A DNA stretch of 64,000 nt, taken from assembly GCA_035549075.1 (NCBI GenBank), contig DASZRT010000032.1, forward strand, positions 85,911 through 149,910, in the 5' to 3' direction. Made by a program: the position numbers and the translations under genes. This DNA comes from DASZFV01 sp035549075. GTDB lineage: Bacteria; Myxococcota_A; Polyangia; Fen-1088. Shown here piece after piece: positions 9,068 to 17,432 of this stretch (its first letter is position 1; every line of letters starts with the position of its first letter). The notes under the pieces were generated by a model, which saw only the letters and a program-made list of their open reading frames with translations, was not told the origin of the DNA and did no database searches.

Positions 9068-10280
9068 AGCGTTGACCACGTAGGACGCGCCGCTTCGCGC
9101 GGCGCGCACGAAGTGCGAGCGCGATCAATGAGGCAGCGGAGAACCACAGCGGTCGCTCCGGTCCACTTGAGCCGCTAATCGCACAACCAGAACCTCCGCC
9201 GCTCCTCGTGCCCGATGAGCCGCCGCCGCCTGCCGCGCCACCTGCGGCCGTCGCACCGCCCTCGCCGACTGAGCTGCCCGCGGAACCACCGGTGCTTCCG
9301 GTCGCGCCGCCTGAGCTGCCCGTCGAACCAGCGGCGCTCCCCGTCGTGCCGCCTGTCGTCGTCGACCCACCGTCGCCCGTCGTGCCACCGCTCGCGGCTG
9401 CGCCACCAGCGCCTGTGCTGCCGCCGTTTCCCGCGGTGCCGCCGCCGTCGCTGCCGCCAGTTGCGCCTCCATCGGGAGTGCCGTCCGTCGGTGCGCCGAT
9501 TTTGATGTCGGATTGCGCATCGGCCTCGATGAAGTCGTCGAAGTAAATCGTCTCGGTGTACGGCTGCGTGAGGACGCGGTGGAGGCCGGTTAGAAAGTAG
9601 AGGTCGTTGGCGTTCGGCTTGGTCTTGTGCTTGTACCCCGTGACGACTTGTTGACCGTCGAGCCAGAAGTCGACGAGGCCCTTTGTCGCGTCCTGTGACC
9701 AGTGGAAGTGAATCGCGATCTGGTGCCAGTGGCCGGGCGTGAAGTCGCCGGACCAGATGTGAACAGAGCCGAGATTCGCGCCGTTCGACTCGATGCCGAG
9801 GTTGATCGTCGTGCCGCCGCCCGTCTTCGGCTCGAACCAGATGTCGAACCAGTTCAGGCTGTTCGTGGTCTCGAACATGCCGAATTCGTCGCGCGTCTGC
9901 GCATCGGCGGCGAGGTAGTAGTGGCCGGACAAGTACATGTCCTTTCCTTCGCCGGTGAGCGTGCTGTTGTGGCGGACGTCGATGCGATCCTGGTAGTACT
10001 GACCGTAAATATCGTCTGGGTGAACCGTGAGCTTGCACGCCAGGTTGCCGGAGTAGACCCGCTCGCCGAGGACCTCGGCTTCGAGGCGTCCGTTAAACTC
10101 GACCATGGAGCCGACGTTGAACTCGACACCCGGGGCGCCGCTTCCACAAGGGTCGCCGCTCTTGTTCTTCTCGAAGCCTGCCGTCCACACGACGGTCGCG
10201 TGTGCGGATCTCGCGGCTCCTACGGCGAGCACGGACGTGGCGAGGGCGAGGGCCAGGCGGGGGCGCGCGGTGGTCTTCAT
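9051..10280 (-). CDS. Secreted polysaccharide-lyase-like jelly-roll protein with MYXO-CTERM-like tail
   Basis: This 409-aa protein starts MKTTARPRLALALATSVLAV, a clear signal peptide. The globular part (about 30-250) contains VWTAGFEKN, KDMYLSGHYYLAAD, TNSLNWFDIWFEPKTGGG, PGHWHQIAIHFHWS, LVDFWLDGQQVVTGY and TIYFDDFIEAD, a pattern of heparin-lyase-type jelly-roll proteins. I cannot assign catalytic residues. A Gly/Ser/Thr linker of about 105 residues follows. The end has a Cys (GSGCAISG), a hydrophobic stretch and a basic tail (RARRAKRR), as in MYXO-CTERM signals that are cut and anchored at the surface. ATG 10280 is chosen as it begins the signal peptide. Confidence 0.75.
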   Translation of the reverse strand: MKTTARPRLALALATSVLAVGAARSAHATVVWTAGFEKNKSGDPCGSGAPGVEFNVGSMVEFNGRLEAEVLGERVYSGNLACKLTVHPDDIYGQYYQDRIDVRHNSTLTGEGKDMYLSGHYYLAADAQTRDEFGMFETTNSLNWFDIWFEPKTGGGTTINLGIESNGANLGSVHIWSGDFTPGHWHQIAIHFHWSQDATKGLVDFWLDGQQVVTGYKHKTKPNANDLYFLTGLHRVLTQPYTETIYFDDFIEADAQSDIKIGAPTDGTPDGGATGGSDGGGTAGNGGSTGAGGAAASGGTTGDGGSTTTGGTTGSAAGSTGSSGGATGSTGGSAGSSVGEGGATAAGGAAGGGGSSGTRSGGGSGCAISGSSGPERPLWFSAASLIALALRARRAKRRVLRGQRSTHTS

Positions 10281-10346
10281 GGTGCTCCCGGATGCGGGTG
10301 AGGGCACAAACGGCTCAGGCGCCTAGCGGCGCGACGTCCGATCATT

Positions 10347-11606
10347 CTATTTGATCTGGGCCTCGGCGAAGTCGACGAGCATTTGGTTTCCGACGGTGCG
10401 CGTAATGGTTTTGGGGATTCGCCGCAAATACCAGCGTACGGGCCAGTCGATCTTCTGGCCGGGGGCGAAGGTCGCTTGCTCGTGGTGGTCCTCGACCTCC
10501 TCGTAGCTGCGGTCCTCGCGGTAGTAGACCTCGACCTCGCCGTGGCCGGTGCCGGCGGTCTTGTCGGGGATGTCCTTGAACGTCTTGATCAACATGATGT
10601 CGCCGGCGCCGGTCGTGTCGGGCACGACGTGCGCAACCCAGCCGCCCGACGCGTCGGTCGAGTACTTGCCGTACGTGGCCGGTGTACCTGGCACGTACTT
10701 CGTGTGGTCGAGCCACACGACGCCGTTCACGACGCTGACGCACGCCTTGATCGGCGAGCTCGTCGGCGGTCCGTAGAGCGGCGCGCTCGACGCGGCTGGC
10801 GGCGCGGGGAAGAAGGTGAGGCCGTTCGGGTAGACGCGCGTGACCTCCCAGTGGCCCGTCGTCATCGACGCCGTGCCCGTGTTCGTGATCGAGTAGACGA
10901 TGTCGATGGCGCCGGCCGCCAGGTTCGCGGCGAACTTCTTGGTCACGGTGAACGTCATGTTCGCGAACGCGACGGTCGGGCCCGTGCCCGAGAACGAGTC
11001 GTCGTCGGCGACGGTCATCGGGTAGGTCATCGTGTCGAAGGCGGGGACGAGCATCATGTTGGCGCCGCCCTTGGCCTGCGCGCTGCCCATCCACTGGCCT
11101 TCTGGCGCGGTCCAGAACGTCGAGCCCCAGTAGCTGGCGTTCGCGGTCGCGTCGGTGAGGACGTTCTTGCCGTCGAGGCTGTACTCGACGATGCGCCCGC
11201 CCGGCGCGGGATCGACGGTGAACTTCGTCGTGCCGAATTCCAGCGTGTAGACGCCCGCGCGCATGACGGGCAGCGTGAGGGTCGCGCCGCCCGCGCCGCC
11301 TGTACTCGACGAGCCGCCGGCGCCGCCTGAACCACCGGCGCTCGTCGAACCGCCCGTGCCGCCCGCGCCCCCGACGCTGGTCGATCCGCCGCTACCGCCG
11401 CTGCCGCCAACGCCGCCAACGCTGGTCGTGCCGCCGGTACCGCCCGAGCTCGTCGCACCAGCCGTCCCGCCGGTTCCACCTGTGCTCGTCGTCGAGCCGA
11501 CGCTCCCGCCGGTTCCACCGCCGCCGTCGTCGCTCGACGAGCCGCCGCCCGAGCAGCCAACCACCAACAAAACGCCAAACGAAACCAAGCTCGTCCTGAC
11601 GCTCAT
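10347..11606 (-). CDS. Lipoprotein with Gly/Thr linker and mutarotase-like (DUF4380-type) domain
   Basis: This 419-aa protein has a signal peptide with lipobox (LLVVGC, cysteine about residue 18) and a TGG/GGS linker to about residue 110. A beta-rich domain follows: KFTVDPAPGGRIVEYSLDGK, YWGSTFWTAPEGQW, FTVTKKFAANL, DIVYSITNTGTASM and YYREDRSYEEVEDHHEQA. The GGRI and NxG patterns recall galactose-mutarotase-fold proteins. Function in sugar handling is inference. A -10-like TATCGA lies 7 nt before the ATG, with no Shine-Dalgarno sequence. It is divergent from the prenyltransferase gene. Confidence 0.7.
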   Translation of the reverse strand: MSVRTSLVSFGVLLVVGCSGGGSSSDDGGGGTGGSVGSTTSTGGTGGTAGATSSGGTGGTTSVGGVGGSGGSGGSTSVGGAGGTGGSTSAGGSGGAGGSSSTGGAGGATLTLPVMRAGVYTLEFGTTKFTVDPAPGGRIVEYSLDGKNVLTDATANASYWGSTFWTAPEGQWMGSAQAKGGANMMLVPAFDTMTYPMTVADDDSFSGTGPTVAFANMTFTVTKKFAANLAAGAIDIVYSITNTGTASMTTGHWEVTRVYPNGLTFFPAPPAASSAPLYGPPTSSPIKACVSVVNGVVWLDHTKYVPGTPATYGKYSTDASGGWVAHVVPDTTGAGDIMLIKTFKDIPDKTAGTGHGEVEVYYREDRSYEEVEDHHEQATFAPGQKIDWPVRWYLRRIPKTITRTVGNQMLVDFAEAQIK

Positions 11607-11669
11607 GCGATCGTCGATAGCACGATCCGAACTTTCGTCCTAGCGAGCCCGAGACGTACAATGAGGGCG
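11607..11669. promoter_or_regulatory. Compact divergent promoter region
   Basis: Only 63 bp separate the lipoprotein start (11606, minus) from GTG 11670 (plus). On the minus strand TATCGA (11619-11614) ends 7 nt before the ATG. On the plus strand TACAAT (11657-11662) ends 7 nt before the GTG. Both genes lack a Shine-Dalgarno sequence. -35 elements are not obvious. Inferred from position. Confidence 0.4.
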
Positions 11670-12404
11670 GTGAGCGCGCCCACTCCGTCGCTGGAGTCGA
11701 CATCTTCGCCGTCTCCATGGCGAACGGCGCTCGCGCTCGGGCGCGTCGCGACGCTGCCGACGGTATGGACGAACGTCCTCGCGGGCGTCGCGTTCGCGGC
11801 CGATCCATCGGCGGGCGTCGTGCTCCCCGTCGCGCTCGCGGCGTCGCTGCTCTATTTCGCCGGCACGTTCCTCAACGACGCGTTCGACGCGAAGGCCGAC
11901 GCCGCCAACCGCCCCGATCGGCCGATCCCGCAGGGCCAGGTCACGGCGCGCACCGTCTTCGCCGCGGGCTTCGGCTTCATGGCGCTCGGCCTGGCGATCC
12001 TGTGGGTCGGGCCGGGCGGCGATCGCGCGATCGCGCCCGGCGTCGCGCTCGCCGCGCTCGTCGTGTTTTACGACGTCGCCCACCGCAAGCTCGCGCTCGC
12101 GCCGGTGATCCTCGGCCTGTGCCGCGTCGCCGCCTACGTCGTCGCGTCGCGTGCCGCCGCGCCGGGCCTGCCGCCGCCGCTCGTCGTCGGCGCGCTGCTG
12201 ATCCTGTCGTGTCAGGTGACGCTCGGCGTGGTCGCGCGCCGCGAGGCGGCCGAGCCGACGGCGCCGCGCCGCTTCGACTTGCTCACGGCGGGCCTCTCGC
12301 TCGTCGACGGCGCACAGTTGCTCGCGCTCGGCCACTGGGGCCACCCGCTCCTGTGCGTGGGCGCGTTCTTGCTTGCGCGCCGCCTGCAGCGCGCGGTGCC
12401 TTAG
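11670..12404 (+). CDS. eboC: UbiA-family prenyltransferase, EboC-type
   Basis: This 244-aa polytopic membrane protein has LGRVATLPTVWTNVLAG near the start and FLNDAFDAKADAANRPDRPI, the Mg2+/diphosphate-binding Asp motif of UbiA enzymes. The second Asp motif region is VVFYDVAHRKLA. The LPTVWTNVLAG...NDAFD...RPIP layout is what I associate with EboC proteins of the ebo cluster, described in cyanobacteria, algae and various bacteria and linked to periplasmic delivery of precursors. ATG 11661 overlaps a likely -10 box, so GTG 11670 is preferred. It abuts gmd (convergent, 0 bp). Other ebo genes are absent nearby, except the broken eboA at 26 kb. Confidence 0.78.
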   Translation: MSAPTPSLESTSSPSPWRTALALGRVATLPTVWTNVLAGVAFAADPSAGVVLPVALAASLLYFAGTFLNDAFDAKADAANRPDRPIPQGQVTARTVFAAGFGFMALGLAILWVGPGGDRAIAPGVALAALVVFYDVAHRKLALAPVILGLCRVAAYVVASRAAAPGLPPPLVVGALLILSCQVTLGVVARREAAEPTAPRRFDLLTAGLSLVDGAQLLALGHWGHPLLCVGAFLLARRLQRAVP

Positions 12405-13358
12405 TCAGCGCGCGCGGGCCGCGGCGATCATGTCGCGCGCGACGTCTTTCATGTGGTGCTGCGCCGTCCACCCGAGCCGCTCGCGCGCCTTGGCTGGCGA
12501 GCCGAGGCTCACGCGCAGGTCGCCCGGGCGGAAGAGCGAGCGATCCTGATCGACGTGGTCGGCGGCGCGCAGGCCCACGGCCGCGAACGCCTCGTCGACG
12601 AACGCCGACAGCGGGTGCGTCTCGCCCGTACAGATGACGTAGTCGTCGGGCTGCTCTTGCTGCAGCATGCGCCACATCGCCTCGACATACTCGGGCGCCC
12701 AGCCCCAGTCGCGGCGAATCGCGAGATCGCCGAGCAAGAGGCGCTCGCGGCTGCCGTCGGCGATGCGGCACGCGGCCGCGACGACCTTCTGCGTGACGAA
12801 GCGCTCGGGCCGCAGCGGCGACTCGTGGTTGAAGAGGATGCCCGACGACGCGTGGATGCCGTAGGCGCGGCGGTAGCTGCTGACCTGCCAGAACGCCGCC
12901 GCCTTCGCGACGCCGTAGGGGCTGCGCGGGCGGAAGGGCGTCTGCTCGTCCGCGGGCGACTCCGTCTCGCCGAAGCACTCGCTCGAGCACGCGTTGTAGA
13001 AGCGCACCGGCCGCTTGAGCAGGCGAATCGCCTCGAGCAGGTTGAGCGTCCCGAACGCGATGCTCTCGAGCGCCTCGGCCGGCTGATCGAACGACAGCCC
13101 GACCGACGTCTGCCCCGCGAGGTTGTAGATCTCGTCGGGCTCGACCTCGAGCATCACGCGGATGACGCTGCGAAAGTCCGTGAGCGCCGCCGACTTGATC
13201 GCGATGCGCTCGCGCACGTCGAGCCGCGTGAGGCTCGAGAACGACGCGACGGCCGCGTCGCGGGAGGTGCCGACGACCTTGTAGCCGCGCTCGACGAGCA
13301 GCTTCGCGAGGTAAGCGCCGTCCTGCCCGCCCACGCCCCAGATGAGAGCGGTCTTCAC
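12405..13358 (-). CDS. gmd: GDP-mannose 4,6-dehydratase
   Basis: This 317-aa extended short-chain dehydrogenase has the NAD(P)-binding start TALIWGVGGQDGAYLAKLL. The catalytic set is SSECFGE and the YxxxK motif in YGVAKAAAFW. Family-specific stretches are EIYNLAGQTSVGLSFDQP, ILFNHESPLRPERFVTQKV and GDLAIRRDWGWAPEYVEAMW. It converts GDP-mannose to GDP-4-keto-6-deoxymannose, precursor of fucose, rhamnose or perosamine; no reductase partner lies in this window. GTG 13358 is preferred over GTG 13367 because the -10-like TACAGT (13371-13366) overlaps the latter and ends 7 nt before the former. It is divergent from the export genes. Confidence 0.9.
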   Translation of the reverse strand: MKTALIWGVGGQDGAYLAKLLVERGYKVVGTSRDAAVASFSSLTRLDVRERIAIKSAALTDFRSVIRVMLEVEPDEIYNLAGQTSVGLSFDQPAEALESIAFGTLNLLEAIRLLKRPVRFYNACSSECFGETESPADEQTPFRPRSPYGVAKAAAFWQVSSYRRAYGIHASSGILFNHESPLRPERFVTQKVVAAACRIADGSRERLLLGDLAIRRDWGWAPEYVEAMWRMLQQEQPDDYVICTGETHPLSAFVDEAFAAVGLRAADHVDQDRSLFRPGDLRVSLGSPAKARERLGWTAQHHMKDVARDMIAAARAR

Positions 13359-13457
13359 TGACGACACTGTACAAGCACCCCGCGGGAGGGCGCCACTGCC
13401 AAGCGCGCCTGACTTGACTCGTGAGGCGGAGAGAACATTATCTTGAATCCGCTAGGA

Positions 13458-14297
13458 ATGACTGCCTCAAACACACACGAGCGCGTGCTCGTCATTCGCC
13501 CGACGACTGCGCTGTCCTGGCAGGACTTCCGTGATGCCTGGGACTACCGGGAGCTCCTGTGGATCCTCGCGCTGCGGGACGTGCGTGTCCGCTACAAGCA
13601 AGCGTCGCTCGGCGTGGCGTGGGCACTTCTCCAGCCGCTCACGCAGATGCTCGTCTTCACGGTCCTCTTCAACAAGCTGGCGGGCATCAAGGCCGATGCC
13701 GCCGTTCCTTACTCGGTCTTTTGCTTCGCGGGTCTCACGGTGTGGGGCTTGTTTGCCAACGGCCTCTCCCACTCGAGCGAGAGCCTCATCGGCAGCGCCA
13801 ACCTCGTGACGAAGGTGTACTTCCCGCGCGTGTTGATCCCGCTCGCGGCCATCGTGACCGCGGTCGTCGACGCTGGCATCACGAGCGTCTTGCTCGTCGC
13901 GCTCATGATCTGGAAGCACGTGCCATTTCACGCCTCGATCGTCTTCGCGATCCCGATCGCCGCCGTCGCGGCGCTCTGTGCGGCGGCGCTCGGGTTGTGG
14001 ATGTCGGCGCTCAATCTGCGGTACCGCGACGTGCGCTACGCCTTGCCGTTCTTCATTCAAATGCTCGTCTACGCGACGCCGGTCTTCTATTCGGCGTCGC
14101 TCTTGCCCGAGCGCTACCGTGTGTGGCTCACGCTCAACCCCATGGCAGCCGTCGTCGACGGGTTTCGAGCCGCACTTTTCGGCACGCCGATCCCTTTCGC
14201 TCGTCTTGGCGTCGCCGCCGCTATCGCCCTCGTCGTCGGCGCCCTGGGCTTTGTGCGCTTTCGCCAGCTCGAGCAGACGTTCGCGGATCGGATCTGA
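13458..14297 (+). CDS. wzm: Polysaccharide ABC exporter, permease (Wzm/RfbA-type)
   Basis: This 279-aa protein has six hydrophobic segments and the ABC-2 polysaccharide-export pattern. ELLWILALRDVRVRYKQASL is the typical cytoplasmic N-terminal helix, followed by GVAWALLQPLTQMLVFTVLF, then FYSASLLP and LNPMAAVVDGFRAALF near the end. It forms the membrane channel that moves undecaprenyl-linked glycan across the inner membrane. Its stop overlaps the ATG of the ATPase gene (TGATG). TTG 13443 is a possible earlier start; ATG 13458 is taken, with weak ribosome-binding evidence. It is first in a five-gene plus-strand operon. Confidence 0.9.
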   Translation: MTASNTHERVLVIRPTTALSWQDFRDAWDYRELLWILALRDVRVRYKQASLGVAWALLQPLTQMLVFTVLFNKLAGIKADAAVPYSVFCFAGLTVWGLFANGLSHSSESLIGSANLVTKVYFPRVLIPLAAIVTAVVDAGITSVLLVALMIWKHVPFHASIVFAIPIAAVAALCAAALGLWMSALNLRYRDVRYALPFFIQMLVYATPVFYSASLLPERYRVWLTLNPMAAVVDGFRAALFGTPIPFARLGVAAAIALVVGALGFVRFRQLEQTFADRI

Positions 14298-15595
14298 TGT
14301 CGAACCCGATCATCGAGGCTCGCGGACTCGGCAAGGAGTACGTTCTCGGTGCAAGCGGACGCTCGACGTTCCGTGAGGCGATCATCGGGGGGCTCGCTGC
14401 GCCGTTGAAGATGCTCGGCCGCAAGCGGCCATCGAGGGAGACGTTCTGGGCGCTCAAAGACGTCTCGTTCGACATCGCGCGCGGCGAAGCCGTGGGAATC
14501 ATCGGGCGCAACGGCGCTGGAAAGTCGACGCTTCTCAAGATCCTGTCGCGGATCACCGCGCCCACGAACGGCGAGGTTCGCCTTCACGGAAACATCGCCT
14601 CTCTGCTCGAGGTGGGCACCGGCTTTCATCCCGAGCTCAGCGGGCGAGACAACATCTTCCTCAACGGCGCGATCATGGGCATGTCGCGCGCCGAAGTACG
14701 GCGGCAGTTCGACGAGATCGTCGCGTTCTCCGAGGTCGAGAAGTTCCTCGACACGCCCGTCAAGCGCTACTCCTCGGGCATGTACGTGCGCCTCGCGTTC
14801 GCCGTCGCGGCGCACCTGCAGCCGGAGATCCTCGTCGTCGACGAGGTCCTGGCCGTCGGTGACGCGTCTTTTCAGCGCAAGTGCCTCGGCAAGATGCAGT
14901 CGGTGGCATCGGGGGGACGCACGGTCCTTTTCGTGAGCCACAACATGGCCGCCATCACGCGGTTGTGCACGCGCGCCATTCTTCTCTCGCACGGCTCCGT
15001 CGCTGCCGACGGCCCGGTCGCCAAAGTGGCCGCGGTCTACGCCGGTGGCACCACCGGCGAGAGCCCGACGGAGGTCGACTTCCGCAAGCGTGGCAAAGCA
15101 CCAGGCTCGGAGCACGCCAAGCTGCTCGCGGCTCGTATCATCGGGGATCAACCGGGCTCACCTTCCATCGACATCCGACGGTCGTTCTCCGTACAAATGG
15201 ACTTCGAGGTCCTCACCGACAAGTACGCCGTGAACCCGAACCTTCACTTCTTCAACGAAGAAGGCGCGTGCGTGTTCATCACGGGCGACGGATACCTCCG
15301 CGAGAACCAACGGCCGCGGTCGCCCGGCGTCTATCGGTCGACCACGACGATCCCCGGCAACTTCATGTCCGAGGGGATGTTCTCCGTCGACGTCGCGATC
15401 TCGACGTCCGATCCGGTGCTCGTTCACGCGCACGAGCGCGGCTTACTGTCGTTCAACGTCTACGATCCGGGCGAGGGCGACTCTTTGCGCGGACACTACG
15501 CGGGCCCGTTCCCGGGCGCCGTGAGACCGATGTTACCTTGGACGACAGAAAGGCTCGGCGCCGTCGTCAACCTCAGGGAGAGCGGAGAAGCATGA
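14297..15595 (+). CDS. wzt: Polysaccharide ABC exporter, ATPase with C-terminal glycan-binding domain (Wzt)
   Basis: This 432-aa protein carries Walker A GRNGAGKST (about 70-78), signature YSSGMYVRLAFAVAA (about 158-172), Walker B EILVVDEVLAVGD (about 178-190) and the H-loop VSHNM. Beyond residue 250 is a beta-sandwich region (FSVQMDFEVLTD, HFFNEEGACVFITGDG, GNFMSEGMFSVDVAI, LLSFNVYDPGEGDSLRG) like the C-terminal domain of Wzt that recognises the capped end of the O-polysaccharide. This suggests the chain is completed and end-capped in the cytoplasm before export. It overlaps rfbF by 4 nt (ATGA). Confidence 0.93.
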   Translation: MSNPIIEARGLGKEYVLGASGRSTFREAIIGGLAAPLKMLGRKRPSRETFWALKDVSFDIARGEAVGIIGRNGAGKSTLLKILSRITAPTNGEVRLHGNIASLLEVGTGFHPELSGRDNIFLNGAIMGMSRAEVRRQFDEIVAFSEVEKFLDTPVKRYSSGMYVRLAFAVAAHLQPEILVVDEVLAVGDASFQRKCLGKMQSVASGGRTVLFVSHNMAAITRLCTRAILLSHGSVAADGPVAKVAAVYAGGTTGESPTEVDFRKRGKAPGSEHAKLLAARIIGDQPGSPSIDIRRSFSVQMDFEVLTDKYAVNPNLHFFNEEGACVFITGDGYLRENQRPRSPGVYRSTTTIPGNFMSEGMFSVDVAISTSDPVLVHAHERGLLSFNVYDPGEGDSLRGHYAGPFPGAVRPMLPWTTERLGAVVNLRESGEA

Positions 15596-16362
15596 AGGCG
15601 GTGATCCTCGCGGGCGGCCTCGGCACCCGAATCAGCGAAGAGACGCAGGTGCGGCCCAAGCCCATGGTCGAGATCGGGGGGCGCCCGATCCTCTGGCACA
15701 TCATGAAGCTCTACGCGCACCACGGCGTGACGGAGTTCGTCGTGTGCCTCGGCTACAAGGGCTACGTCATCAAGGAGTACTTCGCGAATTACTTCGTTCA
15801 CAACTCGGACGTGACGTTCCACCTCGCCGACAACCGTGTCGAGGTTCACCAACGCAAGGCCGAGCCGTGGCACGTCACGCTCGTCGATACGGGTGAGAAG
15901 ACGCAGACGGGCGGTCGACTCAAGCGCGTGCGCCAGTACGTCGGCAACGAGACGTTCTGCCTCACTTACGGCGACGGCGTGTCGAACGTCGACATCGGCG
16001 CGTCGATCAAGTTCCACGAGTCGCAGGGCCGCCTCGCTACGGTCACGGCCATCACGCCGCCGGGTCGCTTCGGCATGCTGACAATGGAAGACCGGCGCAT
16101 CACGGGCTTCTCCGAGAAGCCGCCCGGCGACGGCGCGCGCGTCAACGGCGGCTTCTTCGTGCTCTCGCCCAAGGTGTTCGACTACGTCGCGGGCGACGCG
16201 ACCGTGTGGGAGCGCGAGCCGCTCGAACGCCTCGCCGCCGACGGTCAGCTGTCGGCGTTCATCCACGAGGGCTTCTGGCAGCCCATGGATCACCTGCGCG
16301 ACAAGGTGCTGCTCGAGGAGCTGTGGAGCTCCGGCGCGGCGCCGTGGAAGATCTGGGAGTGA
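15592..16362 (+). CDS. rfbF: Glucose-1-phosphate cytidylyltransferase
   Basis: This 256-aa nucleotidyltransferase starts MKAVILAGGLGTRISEETQV followed by RPKPMVEIGG, the signature of this family; RfbF members have this length. Other motifs are FCLTYGDGVSNVDI, TAITPPGRFGML and VNGGFFVLSPKVFDYV. It makes CDP-glucose from CTP and glucose-1-phosphate, feeding the dehydratase encoded immediately downstream. It overlaps genes on both sides by 4 nt (ATGA upstream, GTGA downstream), which implies tight co-translation. Confidence 0.95.
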   Translation: MKAVILAGGLGTRISEETQVRPKPMVEIGGRPILWHIMKLYAHHGVTEFVVCLGYKGYVIKEYFANYFVHNSDVTFHLADNRVEVHQRKAEPWHVTLVDTGEKTQTGGRLKRVRQYVGNETFCLTYGDGVSNVDIGASIKFHESQGRLATVTAITPPGRFGMLTMEDRRITGFSEKPPGDGARVNGGFFVLSPKVFDYVAGDATVWEREPLERLAADGQLSAFIHEGFWQPMDHLRDKVLLEELWSSGAAPWKIWE

Positions 16363-17432
16363 CCAACCTGGGCGCGACGGACTCGTTCTGGAAGGGCCGG
16401 CGCGTCTTCCTCACGGGCCACACCGGCTTCAAGGGCGGTTGGCTCGCCGTCATGCTCGAGCGCCTCGGCGCCGTCGTCACGGGCTATTCGCTCGCGCCCG
16501 AAGGCGACCGGACACTGTTCGCGAGCGCGCGCGTCGATCGGCACGCGAAATCAATCATCGCCGACATTCGCGATCTCTCGGTGCTGCGCGCAGCGGTCTC
16601 CGCGGCGGCGCCCGAGGTGGTGCTGCACCTCGCGGCGCAAGCGCTCGTGCTGACGTCTTACGAGCGGCCGCTCGACACGTTCTCGACCAACGTCGTCGGC
16701 ACGGCGAACGTGCTCGAAGCGGCGCGCGAGACGTCGTCGGTGCGCGCCGTCGTCGTCGTCACGAGCGACAAGGTCTACAAGAACCGCGAGTGGGCGTGGG
16801 GCTACCGCGAGAACGACGAGCTCGGCGGGCGCGATCCGTATTCGAGCAGCAAGGCGTGCACCGAGCTCGTCGCGGCCTCGTACCGCGACTCGTTCCTCGC
16901 GGCGCGCGGCGTGGCGCTGGCGACGGCGCGCGCGGGCAACGTCATCGGCGGCGGCGACTGGGCGGCGAACCGCATCGTGCCCGACTTCGTGCGCGCGACC
17001 ATCGCGGGCGAGCCGCTGCGCGTGCGTAACCCGGCGAGCACACGACCCTGGCAGCACGTGCTCGAGCCCATCGAAGGCTATCTCGTGCTCGCGCGCCGCC
17101 TGCTCGAAGATCCGAAGGCGTACGCCACAGGGTGGAACTTCGGTCCGCCGCCGGACGCCGTGCAGCCGGTGCGGCGCCTGGCGGACGATCTCGTGGCGGC
17201 CTGGGGTGACGGTGCTTCCTGGCGCGCCGAGACGGTCGACCAGCCGCACGAGGCCGGCCTGCTGACGCTCGACGCGACCAAGGCGCGGCGCGAGCTCAGT
17301 TGGACACCGCGGCTCGGGTACGAACGGGGCGTCCGCGCCACCGTCGACTGGTACCGGGCCTATGCGCGCGGCGCCGATTGCGAGGCAAAAACGATCGAAC
17401 AGGTTGACGCGTATCTCGACCCACAGTCATGA
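16359..17432 (+). CDS. rfbG: CDP-glucose 4,6-dehydratase
   Basis: This 357-aa extended short-chain dehydrogenase has FLTGHTGFKGGWL (NAD-binding, with the GFKGGW typical of RfbG), the TSDKVYKNREW strand, the catalytic YxxxK in DPYSSSKACTE and the family stretch RAGNVIGGGDWAANRIVPD. It yields CDP-4-keto-6-deoxyglucose. GTG start overlaps the rfbF stop, and its stop overlaps the DegT start (ATGA). The usual next enzyme, the iron-sulfur 3-dehydrase RfbH, is not present in this window, so the sugar made here likely departs from the abequose/tyvelose/paratose path (inference). Confidence 0.94.
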   Translation: MTNLGATDSFWKGRRVFLTGHTGFKGGWLAVMLERLGAVVTGYSLAPEGDRTLFASARVDRHAKSIIADIRDLSVLRAAVSAAAPEVVLHLAAQALVLTSYERPLDTFSTNVVGTANVLEAARETSSVRAVVVVTSDKVYKNREWAWGYRENDELGGRDPYSSSKACTELVAASYRDSFLAARGVALATARAGNVIGGGDWAANRIVPDFVRATIAGEPLRVRNPASTRPWQHVLEPIEGYLVLARRLLEDPKAYATGWNFGPPPDAVQPVRRLADDLVAAWGDGASWRAETVDQPHEAGLLTLDATKARRELSWTPRLGYERGVRATVDWYRAYARGADCEAKTIEQVDAYLDPQS

